A DNA stretch of 64,000 bases, taken from contig JAHLKH010000086.1 in assembly GCA_025526915.1 (NCBI GenBank), positions 43,047 through 107,046 on the forward strand. The letters run 5' to 3'. Source of the stretch: Entophlyctis helioformis. Its lineage: Eukaryota; Chytridiomycota; Chytridiomycetes; Chytridiales; Chytriomycetaceae. Positions 1-11,572 of the stretch are shown piece by piece. The position numbers were made by a program, and so were the translations under genes. Under the pieces are notes generated by a model, which made no database searches, was not told the origin of the DNA, and saw nothing but the letters and a program-made list of their open reading frames with translations. The first letter of the stretch is position 1. Each line of letters begins with the position of its first letter.

Positions 1-298
1 GACACCGGAACAGCGGTCTAAGCTTAAGCACGCCATGATCAACAGCTTCTTTCGCTCGTCCCACCATGTCCTTGCGTCCATCAGGCTGTATGAGGAAGCA
101 CAAATGAATCCCATTGTATCCTGGCCTTGCACTGTATGTCATCCAATATCACCGTTCATCTCGCCTTGTGTGAGTGATGTGCACGCAAGCCATAAACGTC
201 TGCATCCTGTCCCTCTTGTCTTGCAGTCTCGATGCCGCGTTGTGTGTTGTTGTTGGGGTTTCCGTTCATTTCGGACACTCGAGTGAAGCTGGTCGGAC
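1..298 (+). promoter_or_regulatory. 5' flank of ankyrin gene 1, possible leader intron
   Basis: No protein gene is supported here. A good donor (GTGAGT at 169-174) and acceptor (CTTGCAG ending at 226) could bound a 58-nt intron in the leader of the ankyrin gene that starts at 299. About 180 nt of this stretch (from about 159) reappear, diverged, at 1985-2165, so it is part of a duplicated gene start. Confidence 0.35.
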
Positions 299-1821
299 AT
301 GCCGTCAAAGGGTCGCAACAGGAAGAAGCCAACGAGCAAGGCCCATCGTGGCAGCAGCCAGACCCATGCCAACCAACTCGCTTCTCTTACTGTCAGCCAG
401 ACAGCTGGTGGCCACTCGCCTGCCGCCCCTGCCGCTGCCCCTGCCGCCACCCCTCCCGCCGCCTCGCTCAAGCCAACGCTGCCAACGACCGCCGCTCGTC
501 CTCGATACCAGGAGATGGCCCGGCTGCAGTCCCTTCGGGCTGTCAAGGCAGACAACATCTGGGATCTCTTCTTTCCCGAGCTGCAAGACAAGATCCTGCG
601 GTACGCTGGCCCACTCACTCGCTTCCTGTGCGGCCGCCTCGAGGTCGCCAAGATGGACGACGCTGCCAAGCGAGCGCTGTGGGTCGACGTCTTCAAGCAA
701 AGTGGCAAGGCAGCCTGGCACGGCTCCCTTTTGTCCTGCTGACACCCAAAGACATTGCGCACGTCACGACTCGCACCATGTACGAGCGACTGAGCCGTTT
801 TTTCCCAGATTACTGCCAGCAGCCTTGGATCACATACATCCCGATGAAGAACATGTGGCTCGACTTGGTCCATGTGAGGTTGGACGTCAACACTGCTGTG
901 ATGGCTGCCGAGGCCAACTGCGCCGACTTTGTTGCGTACATGTTCGACGTCGGCTTTGTCACGATCGAAGATTTTGAGGAAGAGGACTACCACCTTCTCG
1001 GCGACGCGACGTCACGCGGTCATCTCGAGATGGTGCAGTACCTGTCATTCAGGGGCGACATCGAATTCACAGAGTCCACGATGGATGTTGCGGCAGGCTC
1101 GGGCAACCTGGACCTCGTCAAGTGGCTGCATGCGAACCGCAAGGAAGGTTGCACGGAAGACGCGATGGACAATGCGGCAGGCTCAGGCAACCTGGACCTC
1201 GTCAAGTGGCTTCATGCGAACCGTAAGGAAGGATGCACCTACCGCGCGATGAACAAGGCAGCAGAGAACGGACACCTTCCCGTGGTCCAGTGGCTTCATT
1301 CCAACCGCACCGAGGGATGTACGAAAGAGGCGTTGGACAAGGCGGCCGAAAGTGGACACTTGGAGGTTATCCAGTGGCTGCATGCCAACCGCACCGAGGG
1401 ATGCACGACCGACGCGATGGATAATGCGGCCAAAGGCGGCCACCTGCACGTCGTCCAGTGGCTTCACTTTAACCGCACGGAAGGGTGCACGACCGACGCG
1501 ATGGACCTTGCTGCATCACATGGACGCCTGCACGTTATCCAGTGGCTTCATGCCAACCGCACCGAGGGATGCACCACGCAAGCGATGGACAATGCGGCCG
1601 TTTGTGGACACTTGGAGGTCGTCCAGTGGCTGGCGAAGCATCGCACTGAAGGCTTCACCCACAGGGCCTACGACATGGCCCTCAACGACAAGGTCAAACA
1701 GTTTCTCCTTGACAGCTTGACACCAGCGCAGCGCGACGCCATGCAGCAGGAGCTCAATGCCAGAGTTTTTCAACAGATGCAACTGTGGAGGCGTCAGCAG
1801 CAAGCTTTTTTCGGGTTCTGA
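299..1821 (+). CDS. Ankyrin-repeat protein 1 (one apparent -1 frame break)
   Basis: No enzymatic motif; the protein is probably a protein-binding scaffold. The ATG at 299 opens a Lys/Arg- and Ala/Pro-rich N-terminus, followed by a domain with a PLTRFL motif that is shared with the gene at 11573. From about 1021 there are short ankyrin-type repeats of 28 residues (84 nt period), each with a core like VVQWLHxNRTEGCTTDAMD, seven to eight copies. The frame of the N-terminus (299-about 697) does not continue into the repeats. Alignment with the paralogue (FKMDWQGDLALLP against FK.KWQGSLARLP) places a single missing base at about 695-700; with one base added the length is 508 codons. Such repeats occur in chytrids, oomycetes, amoebae and giant viruses. 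The break may be a consensus error or early pseudogenisation. Confidence 0.7.
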
Positions 1822-1984
1822 TCCATTCTGAATGAAGGCGTCGATCTGCAAGTTGCTGCACTTGCATCAGCCATTGACCAACATCGTTTCCAGTCATGGA
1901 TGAGAGGCAAGCCATTCCGCTGATCCAAAGAAGCAAAGCAGCGAGGCAGGCACTCTCTCTGCAAGGCACAATGGCAGCCAGCCA

Positions 1985-2165
1985 TCTCGCCTTGTGTGTG
2001 AGATGTGCACACATCCACAAACGCCTGCATCCTGCCACTCTTGTCTTGCAGCCTCACTGTCGCGTCGAGCGTGTTGTTGTCGCGCTTTCCGTTCATCTCC
2101 AACACTCGAGCGAAGCTGGTCAGACATGCCGTCAAAGGGTCGCAACAGGAAGCAGCCAGAGAGCC
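1985..2165 (+). repeat. Diverged partial duplicate of the ankyrin gene 1 start
   Basis: This stretch aligns with 159-335: the same TCGCCTTGTG run, the same CTTGTCTTGCAG acceptor-like segment, and the same first codons (ATG at 2126, MPSKGRNRK). The copied reading frame stops within about 30 codons and is not followed by ankyrin repeats, so it is a truncated gene-start copy. It ends about 170 nt before the 3' end of the dynactin gene on the other strand. Nothing else coding is seen between 1822 and 2332. Confidence 0.75.
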
Positions 2166-2332
2166 AGGCTCATGGCGGCGACGGCCAATCGACTCGCGTC
2201 CCTCCATCCAAGTGACTACACACCAACCGCGCAAGGGCGATGCGGCCATGAACAGACACCTGTACAAGCAGCACATGAACCCTTCTGCACAGATTGTTTC
2301 GTCCACTTGTAAGGAGATGTACGTGTTTGTGT

Positions 2333-5300
2333 TCATTGCACAAAAACAGCATGCAGGGCTGCCAAGTCGCGACTGTTGCTGATTTGGAGACACAGCCGGC
2401 TGCTCCGTTGCTGTGGCTGCTGGTCGCTCGATCGGATGGGCGACAGGGACCGCGATCCCGTTACCGACATCCTACGCTGCGGCTGCGGCTGCGGCTGCGG
2501 TTGAGGCTGAGGCTGAGGCAGCTGTTGTGGGTGATCGCCCACGGCCCAAGCCGGCAGCCGGATGCGTGCAAGAGGAAGCCCGCCTCGCCCGACACTAGCA
2601 GCAGGCCGCGCAGCCACTGACGCAGACGCGTTCTTGGCTGTCAGTGGATGGTCGGCCACGGCAGAGAGCTGCTGCGCCTCGACCTGCAGCTGCTCCGACC
2701 GTTTGGCCAACGCGGCCATCCGGTGCCGCATGCTCTGCAGCTGCACCTCGGGATCCAGGCTCTGCCGCACCCACTTGCGTCCAGGACGTCCAGCGCCAGT
2801 CTCGGCAGCCGATGCAGCACCAGCACCAGCACCAGCACCAGCACCAGCACTGCGCACCTCGAGAATCGCCTGCGAGAACCGTGTCAAGTCAACCACACGC
2901 GCTGACGCCTCAAACGTGTTAATGTCATGCGACAGCAAGCGCGCACGCCCGCGGAGCTCAGTAAGCCGCTCGGTATGCGAGAGCACATGTCCGCGTCCGG
3001 CAGCATCGTGACTAGGCGTTCCAGCACGCGACGGCAGCGAGGCGTTTTCCAGCACAGGCGATGCCGAGAATGTCTTGCGCTGGCTGGTGCGCGACACGCG
3101 TTTGGTGATGGGATCCGCCGGGTGGAACAGGTCCGCCAGGCCAGCGACAGAGGCCGTGGCCTGCAGACGCGCGACCTCGGACATGAGGAACCGGATCGCA
3201 GTCCGCTGCGCATCGAGTTGCGTCAGAGTGTCGGCCTCGGCGACCGCGTCCCAGCCTGCGTTGGCAGCAGTTCCGGGCATGCCCATTCCCATGGCCAGAG
3301 CAGTCGGGTCGCCATGCGCGTCGGGGCCGCCCATGAATGCGCCATTCATGACACCCATGGATGACCGCTTCGTCGGCGATGTGGACCCAGATGCCGCCGC
3401 ATGGACAACGCTCGCGCGCTCAAGCCGGCGCACCGTCTTCTTAAGCTCAACCACCTCGCGGTCCTTTTCTTCCAGGTCAGCGTAGATCGAGTTGAGCGCC
3501 TCGAGGTGCATGGTCGCCTGCTCCTTGGCTTTGGCAACCTCGTCTTCGAGGCTCTGCACGTGTGCCACCTGCTTGTCCTGCTTGTCCATCTTGGACCGCA
3601 GGATCTCAATCTGGATCGTGGCCTCACTCAGCTGCTCCTTCTTGACTGCTGCCTCCTGCGCTGACACGAGGATCTGGCGGTCAAGGTCTTCGACGCGCTG
3701 CTTGAGCTCCTTGGCGAGCGCATAATCGGCCTGGACGACCTGTGCACGCCACGACCACGCCTTGGGTATCTCTGCGACTGTGATGCGCCACGCCATTCAG
3801 TCAGCCAACAGCCACGCCACAGACACAGCAGAGACAGCAAACATACCAGGCTCGACCTGCTCCTTGTTGACCAGCAGAGCCTCGACCTGGCGCAGAGACT
3901 GGACAACAAGCCCAGCCTGCCGCGCAAATGCCTCGCCGGGACTCTTGTCAAGCCCGCCCAGCGCCTCGTAAGCCATGGTTGAAATGAGCGTCGTTGCCGC
4001 CTCATAGCTGATGGCCCTGCGCCGTGTCTTGCACTCCGTCGTCATGGCATGCAACTTGACACGCAGCTGGACAGTTGCACAAGAGTGAGTAGGTCGCTCA
4101 AACAGCCGAGCCAGCAAAAGCCAGTTGCGCAACAGTGGTACGCACCTGTGTGACAAACTGCGAGAGCGTTCGGAGGGTCGACAGGGCTTTGAGAATGCGC
4201 GAGGACAGCTCAGCAGTCGGCACAAGCTGCCCGCCCCCCACAGACTGCAGTCGCTGCTGCATCGACCTGCACAAACACGTCAGTCTCGCTGTCTGGCTCA
4301 TCAACACTGCCGTCAAGTTACAAACACGTACTGGACAGCATCGCGACACAGCTGCACCTGCCCGTTCGCCTGCTCGAGCAGCGACGGCAGCTGCGACCCG
4401 CTCAGCATGGCCAGACTCGCGAAATACGGGTTCTCGTCATCGCGCTCCGAGTCTGGGTCCGCAAACACGCGAGCAAGCAGGCCGGTCTCGAGCTCGATGC
4501 GCGTGACCGCGTGGTCAGACTCTTCGGCCGCTGCCACCAGCATCGACATGCGCAGCGCAGGCGGGAGCGACTCGGGGCTGCCAACATGCTGCTCAAGGAA
4601 CTCGCCAAGCCGCTCGAGTGCTTGCGTAATGACCGACAGGTTGGCATCGTCGTCTGCAGACTCGGAGCGCGCGTTGGCACGCACAGTTTCGACCATCTGC
4701 TCGACAGGGACAAGCTGGTGGTAGAGGCGGCCGAACCGCACGTACGCGTCGTGGTCTGCAGATGTTTCCAGCGCTGCTTCGAGCCGGCGGACAATCTGGC
4801 AGACTCCGACGAGAGCAGCCTGGAGATCAATATACACCGAGTACTTGGTGAGCTCGCGCGCGTTGGGCAGTGCAACGAGGTCGCTGTAGTGGGACGCGGC
4901 CGACTGGCTCTTGAAGTTGAGACGGCGAAGGGACAGCAGACACTGCACCACGTCGTGGTCCATGCGCGCGTACTCGTCGGGTAAAAAGTGCTGTCACAGC
5001 AGCCCATTGTCAGCATGTGCATCCGTTCCGTCCTTCACGCCGACCGCAGCATCGGCAGAACTTACCCTGACAATAGCAAGCTCTTGGGCGGCAAGCTCGG
5101 CATCCAGACGGCGCATGTCCATCTCTGCAAACCGCGACTGTGCCTTTGACATTGCATTGCGCAGCTCATTGTTCATGGCCATGACAGACCGGATCTGCTC
5201 AGTCAAATCAGCCTCGACACGCTTAATCGCCTCGTCCTGCTCGGCCTCGGTCACAACCACCGGCTTCTCCCTGAGATCCCTGCATTCCCAAGCATGGTCG

Positions 5301-8300
5301 TAAGTCGCCTGGGCTCGTAAATGGATGCCCATCACTGGCACTTACTCTTGCAGCTGCTGCACAAGAATGCGGTACTGTCCGATCGTGCCTTCACAGTCGC
5401 GCAGAGCATCACGCTGCCCAGCAGCACGACTCGACAGCTCAGCAATCACGGCATCCTTGAAACCTGCACACACACAACACATGCAAAGTCAGCAGTCGGT
5501 CCCACCACACAGACACGGGCAGACCGCAACGGCCCATCAACTCACTAATCTCGTCCATCATCATCCGCTGCATGTCCAGGTGCGCTTCCTCGAGCTCATT
5601 CCCCAGCACGCGCAGAACCTCAAACTCGTCAATCACGCCCTTCATCTCGTCAATCTTCTCGCCAAGGCGGAGGTTGGTATCGGTGAGCGACTGCACAAGG
5701 TCTTCCGAGCCGAGAGCGTCGTCGAGATGCAGCTTGAGGTCCTCGATGTTGAGGAGTGCCGTGCGGAGATCCGCCTTGACGCGACTGTGCTCCGCCTCGA
5801 GGTGATTGAATCCGTCAGACGAGTTCTGCATGGCACGGATGCGGTCGTTGAGCATCTGCTCGTTGGCCAGACTCATGTCACGCAGCCTGCCCATAAAACC
5901 GTGTCAGCACTCGCCCAACACCAGTCAGCCATAGCAGGTGGCAACGACTTGCTTGATCAGCGCTTCGCGCAGTCGCTCGTTCTGCAGCTCGAGCTGTCCG
6001 ACATTCCGTGGCCGCTCTACATCCGCGCTGCTGCTCGAGCCAACAGGCACAAACCCGACTTCGGCCTCGCCCTTGATGATGTCCAGCTCAAGCGTCAGCT
6101 CTTCGACGCGCTCAGCAAGCAGCCGCTGCTCAGCACGCAGCACATCGACGTGCTCCTCGGCCATTTCCTTGTCAAGCAGCATCATCTCCATGGCATCATG
6201 TGCTTCGTCAAGTTCAGCCCGCATCGACTCGGCGCTCTCGACTGCATCGCGATGTTTGGCCTTGAGGTCGCGCATCTCGGCCTGCAGTTTGGAGTGCTTG
6301 TCCGTGAGAGCAGTGAAGGACGTCTCGAGCGAGTGGAGGGTCGACTGGAGAGCGTCAAACTTGTCGAGCTTGGACCGGTCCTGCTCGCGGGATTCCTGGA
6401 GCAGGCGGATCTCGAGCTGCAGCTGCTCGTACTGCCTCAACGGTACCGTCTGTCGCACAGACCTGGTGTCAGTCGGAGCTCATCGCCACACATGCTGGTC
6501 CATGCGAGCAAACTCACCGGCTCAGTGGAAACAGTGGAAGGAGCCGGTAGCACGGCAGACACACGGTGCTGAGTAGGTGTCATCTGGCCATTGCTCAATG
6601 GCGACTGCAGACTGAGAGCAGGAGACGTCAATGGCGACTCTGTCTTTGGCTGCGCAGCGACAGTCTGCGGCTGGGAGTGCGGCATGGGCAGGCTGCTGAG
6701 CGACATGCGGGAGAGTCCCGTCTTGGGTCGCTCAGACACGCTTGACCTCGTGGCGTCACCAGCCAAGCCACTTGTCGATGCAGATGCAGATGCAGATGAA
6801 GATGCAAAGCCAGAGGCAGAGACAGACGAAGGAGCAACAGGCGGCTGAGCAACCGACTCCATCGACACGACAGGCGACGTCTTTGCAGAGATTGGCTTGG
6901 GAACGGCAAACTGGTGCTGGTGCTGCTGTTGATCCGACGCCAAGGCGTCATTCGATGGTCTGGAAAGCGACGCGGCAGAGCCAGAGAGAGAGGCAAGCTC
7001 TGCCTCCCGGGTAAGCGGCGACGTGTGTGGCGAAAGAGCAGGAGCTGCGACAGAAAGCGACTGCCGCCTTGATTCGAGGTCTGCAACGCTGTCGTCCAGA
7101 TTGGCAATCGACGAGGGCAGACTCTCGCTCAGCAGGCTCTTGATATTCTGCGGAATAGGAGGGAAGCCAGCATCGCTTTGAGCGCTTGTGCTTGGTCGGT
7201 ATTCGCTCGCAGCGTGCTCATAAGGAGCGTTGAAGGTCTCGATGTGACTGTCGTTGACGCCGTTGAGGTGCTTGGCAGACGCGTGCACCGAGTGGTCGAC
7301 AGTAGGACGTTCAAACTGGCTGGTGGAAGACACGAGCACAGTGGGCAGATCGACGCCAGGATCGCGGGTCCATTCCGAAGACATGGAGCCGATTTGTTGT
7401 TGCTCATGGTGGCCGCTGTCCTCGACCTGGTGTTGCTGCTGCTGGATGTGGTGTCCTAGATCGTCGCTGGATATCGAGGCAATCTTGCCATCGACGACAT
7501 GCCCCATAGCATGAGTATGCAGCAAGGCATTGGCCACGACATTCGTTGCTGCTCCAGCAGATCCGTAGTCGTGTGGCTGCTGGTACGCCTCGTGATGATC
7601 GTATGGCTCGTCCTGGATAGGCGACTCGTACTCGCTCTGGTCAAAGATCATGTGGTCGTCGCCATTGTGCTGCTGATCTGTGAGTGGGTTGTTGGTCTCG
7701 GACGTGCTTGACATGGTGGACAAACGGCGACGCGCCAGAGGGAGCTTGGTTGGGCTCGACGACCGTCTTGCAACCGATGCGGACGTTGCCGACGGCATGC
7801 CAGGCTGGCGAGAGGGAGACGGGGATGCCGACCGGCTATGGGCAGGCAGCCCGGACGGGCTTGACGATCGCCTGGAAGCGGCCGCCGACGTGGCAGGCGG
7901 CTGCGGCTGCTTGACGTTTGTCGTGGCAGATCGCGAGTTGACAGGCCCGCCAAAGCTGCGTCTGGCCTCCATGGCCGACGGAGCCGGGACAGTGACGGAC
8001 GGACGGGACATGCCCATTGAGGTCGCGGGTCTGGCTGGCGACAGCGGGGCCGTGAGGGCCGACGCGCTGCCGACTCTCGAGCGGCTGCCGAACGCCGACG
8101 TGCGGCCGCTCCTGGCTGCGGCACCAGCGATGGACGACGACGATGCGCCCGTGGCAGCGGACGCCGAGGCGGCCAGCGTCGAGACGGACGGGGCGGCCGA
8201 TCGTGCCTTGAGGCGAGACGCGGCGGCAGTGGTTGCGGCAGCCGAGCCGGCGGGAGTTGGCGCCGAGGGAGACGACGGAATGGGCGAGGGCGCCATGAGG

Positions 8301-9115
8301 CGAGAGGTGCTGCCCGTGGTCGACGATGGCCTGCCCGTGGCGCGGGCGGGCAGCGACGAGATGGACGTGCGATGGCTGGTGGCGGACGCAGGCGGTGCAC
8401 CAGCCGACGCCGATGGTGGCACAGACGCAGATGCAGCCAGAGACGTGCGGCGCATGGTGGGGCTGGGCGGCACGCTGGAGGCGGCGCTGGCGGGCGTGGT
8501 GCTGGTGCGGCGAGCGGCGCCGAGGACAGGGCCGACGGGGCGGGTGACGGACAGCGGCGCCTGCGAGCCCAGCGACGCGCGCTTGGCCAAGGGGGCGGCT
8601 GCTGGCTGCGGCGGCTGCGATGGTTGCGGCGGTTCAAGGGCCTCGGCGTGGCCATTGGCAGCGACGTCGGCGTGGTCGGCGTGGTCGGCGTACGAAGCAG
8701 AGGCAGAGGCAGAGGCAGAGGCAGAGGCAGGCGAGCTGAGCACGGCGGCGACCTGCGAGGGCTTGACAAAGATGCCGTGGGCGTCGGGGCAGTCAAAGTA
8801 GCGGCGGCCCTGCACGGCGCCGTCGTTCTTGCCGCTGGCGTCGGCGAGCTCGAGGCCGACCCAGTGGCCGGCGGCAAAGGCCGTCGGGCCCACGAAGCGC
8901 ACGGTGCCGCGCAGCCCGCTGGCCAGCGCCACGACCGCGCCGACGTGCAGGCCGGCCTCGCCCGGCTGCTGTGGTGCTTGTGGCTGCTGTGGTGCCTGTG
9001 GTGCTTGTTGCTGTGGTTGTGCCAGCGTCGACAGGCTGGTGCGGCTGGTGCGGCTGGCTGCTCCCGCCGTGGCTGCCGTGGGCCGTCGCAACGGCGAGCT
9101 TGGTGGCGACGGCAT
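2333..9115 (-). CDS. Dynactin large subunit, p150Glued type (DCTN1/Nip100)
   Basis: Microtubule-plus-end and dynein-binding subunit of the dynactin complex. Nine exons (minus strand): 9115-6518, 6449-5953, 5886-5546, 5463-5346, 5279-5066, 4990-4332, 4266-4146, 4066-3847 and 3771-2333; they sum to 2,069 codons with no break. A CAP-Gly domain lies at about residues 58-124 with the GKNDG motif at 95-99. About 740 residues of Ser/Ala/Pro-rich low complexity follow, then long coiled coil from about residue 867. The segment NERLREAL..LRDMS and the following heptads match the conserved p150 core, and LPDEYARMDHD and later segments match the C-terminal half. At 2,068 residues it is longer than animal p150 (about 1,280), mainly from the low-complexity linker and Gln/Pro and Ala/Gly repeats near the C-terminus. 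Intron 5887-5952 is GC-AG (GCAAGT donor). Exact start is inferred; the ATG at 9115 puts CAP-Gly near the N-terminus. Confidence 0.93.
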
Positions 9116-9262
9116 GCTGTGCGTGTGTCTGCAAGTGCCTGCAAGTGCCTGTAAGTGCCTGTGGGCGAAAGTGCCTGTAAGTGCAAGTGCCTGCGAGTGC
9201 TGCTGGCAACTTGCCGGCCAGATCCGCGATCCGCGATCCGATCCACGTCCGTGGCGCTTGCA
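9116..9262. promoter_or_regulatory. Shared divergent promoter, dynactin/P450, with decamer repeats
   Basis: Only 147 nt separate the two divergent start codons. About half of this (9126-9208) consists of degenerate tandem decamers of the type GTGCCTGTAA/GTGCCTGCAA, and 9222-9240 has CCGCGATC repeats. No TATA box is obvious. A role in bidirectional control is inferred from position only. Confidence 0.5.
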
Positions 9263-11350
9263 ATGCTGCCGTCGCTGTCGCTGCCGTCGTTGTCGCTGCC
9301 GTCGCTGTCGCTGCCGTCGCTCGCCGTCGCCGTCGCGGCCGCCGTGCTGCCCGTGGGCGCCGCCGTGCTGTTCCTGCGCTGGCGCTGGCGCTCGGCCGCC
9401 CGCATGAGGCGCATGCGCCTGCTCTGCCCGACGCTGCCGCTCGTCGCCTACCGCTTCCCGCGCTTCATCGGCGGCCTCATGTCGACCACGGCCCTGGGCA
9501 TCGTGCCGGCGTCGTGGCTGCCGCTGCCTGCAGACTACCTGTGGTCGGGCTTTTCCGTCCACCAGCCATGGTGCGTGTAAGCGTGTGCGTTGGCTGTGCT
9601 TGTGTTGTACCACCAGCCTGCACTGCCGGCACTGCTCGCGTCTACCAGCGTCTGCTCGCATCCACCGGCGTCTGCCGGAGTCCGCCGGCATCTGCCCGCG
9701 TCTGCTTGTGTCTGCCTGCAACTGATTGTCCGCGCGCCTGCCACACAGCGGCATCTTGGGCATCGTCGACCCCTTCATCGACCAGGTCGTGGTCGCTGAC
9801 GCCGAGCTCGTGCGCGAGATCGTGACCCGCCGCGCCGACTTCCCCAAGCCCACCGCCCTCTACCGCATCCTCAACATCTTTGGCGACAACGTCGTGACCA
9901 CCGAGCACGCAGAGTGGCGTCGCCACCGCAAGATCGTCACGCCCGCCTTCTCCGAAAAGAACAACGCCGTCGTGTTCAAGCAGACCCTGCGCTCCGTGCA
10001 GAACATGTTTGCCGCCTGGTCTGCCCTGCCGCTCGTCTCGCTCCCGGCCATCGACCGGGCCGTGCTGGTCGACGTGACTGACGACATGATGAAGTTGGCC
10101 CTGCACGTCATCAGCAGCGCCGCCTTTGGCGTGCAGCTGTCGTGGGATGATGCCGACGATACCGCTGCCCTTGCCCATGGCCACCACATGTCGTTCAAGA
10201 CCGCGACCCAAGAAGTCATCCACAATCTCAAGCTCAAGCTCGCGTTGCCCGCCTGGGCCTATTCCCTGCCCGTCAAAAAGTTCCAGCATGTCAAGCTGGT
10301 CTTTGCTGGTGCGCCGCAGATCTGGCACTGCATTCACATCCTCCCCTCACACGCCGACTAACGCCGTCGTGAACACCCAGAGTTTGAGACGTACCTGCGT
10401 GAAATGGTGCGCGATGCAGAGACGCAGACCGAGGCCAACCTGCTCGTGTCGCTTGTCAGGGCTGCCAAGGCAGACAATCCGGGAGAGGCTGGTCTGACGG
10501 AGCAGGAGCTCATCGGCAACATGTTCATCTTCATGTTTGCTGGACACGAGACGACTGCCAACGCCCTCACCTATGCACTCGCTCTTCTCGCCTCAAGACC
10601 CGACAAGCAGCAGCGCATCTTTGAAGAGGTGCAGCACGTGTTTGGAAACGCAGTGCCCGAGTACAAGAAAGTCAACGAGCTGGTCTACACCTTGGTGAGA
10701 TTGCGCTTGTCGCACGGTGATCTGGCACTGCATCCCATCGGCGCTGACTTGTGGCGAATCCTTCCATCACACAACAGGCCGTGATGAACGAGACTCTGCG
10801 CATGTACCCTCCCGTCGTCGAGATCCCCAAGATTACGACCAAAGATCGCGAGCAGAAGCTAGGCGAGTATCTGCTCCCTGCTGGATGCCGTGTCGGAATC
10901 CACACCTATGCGCTGCACCGCAACCCCAAGTACTGGGGGCCTGATGCGACTGAATTCCGTCCTGAGCGGTGGTTCACGTCGCAAGACTGTGCAGCCAGCG
11001 CAGTCAAGGCGTCTGCATTCCTCGCTGCTGCGGCTGCCAACAAGAATCCGACGAGCCCTGCGCGCACCAGCCAGACGGCCCCAGAAGACGCGAGCCAGTC
11101 GAGTGGCGCTGGATCCATCTTCACGTTCAACCGCTACGCCTTTTTGCCCTTTTCCGAAGGTGTGCGCTCGTGTGTCGGCAAGCGGTTTGCGCAGGTGGAG
11201 TTTGTCGCAGCACTTTCTCTCATTGTGCGTCAGTACACGATCCATCTGCCGCCCGGCGTGACGAGCGAGCAGGTTCTCGAGTCGAGCAACCGCATCACGC
11301 TGCAGACAACGCGGCCCGTGCATCTGCTGTTCCGTCCGCGTTCTGGATGA
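9263..11350 (+). CDS. Cytochrome P450 monooxygenase, membrane-anchored (class E)
   Basis: Heme-thiolate monooxygenase; substrate unknown. Exons 9263-9570, 9749-10308, 10381-10694 and 10778-11350 sum to 585 codons in frame. The N-terminus has a Leu/Ser/Pro run then an Ala/Val-rich anchor and basic RWRWR stop-transfer, as in ER-bound P450s. Visible family motifs are the I-helix AGHETT at about 343-348, the K-helix ExxR (E399, R402 within NETLRMYP), PERW, and the heme loop FSEGVRSCVG with the ligand Cys at about 526. Between PERW and the heme loop is an unusual Ala/Ser/Thr-rich insert of about 45 residues. The first intron (178 nt) is made of GCGTCTGC-like repeats. It shares a short promoter with dynactin, which probably reflects compactness, not function. 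Confidence 0.93.
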
Positions 11351-11417
11351 TCCGCCGAGAGAAGATTGCCGAGTATGTGAATGAAGTGTTGTTGAGCAGG
11401 CACATTGATCGCCGATC

Positions 11418-11462
11418 CAGCCATGCAGTCCAGCCATGCTGTCCAGCCATGCTGTCCAGATG
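11418..11462 (+). repeat. Short tandem repeat, 13-nt unit TCCAGCCATGCTG x3
   Basis: Three near-perfect copies of a 13-nt unit lie between the P450 stop and ankyrin gene 2. It may form part of the 3' flank of one and the 5' flank of the other. Confidence 0.7.
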
Positions 11463-11572
11463 ATACATGCCAAGATCTCACAGGTCCATGTCTGTGCAAT
11501 GGCACTTGTTGGACGCGGTCGCGCCGAGTGGATCTTGCCCTGTCGGCCACAAACGAGCAATGGGCTGTGACG

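Noticed and set aside
7648..9414. Long second open frame on the minus strand and a 373-codon frame on the plus strand inside the dynactin first exon
   Set aside because: Arg/Pro-rich, no domain; both are expected from GC-rich Ser/Ala/Pro codons read in other frames.
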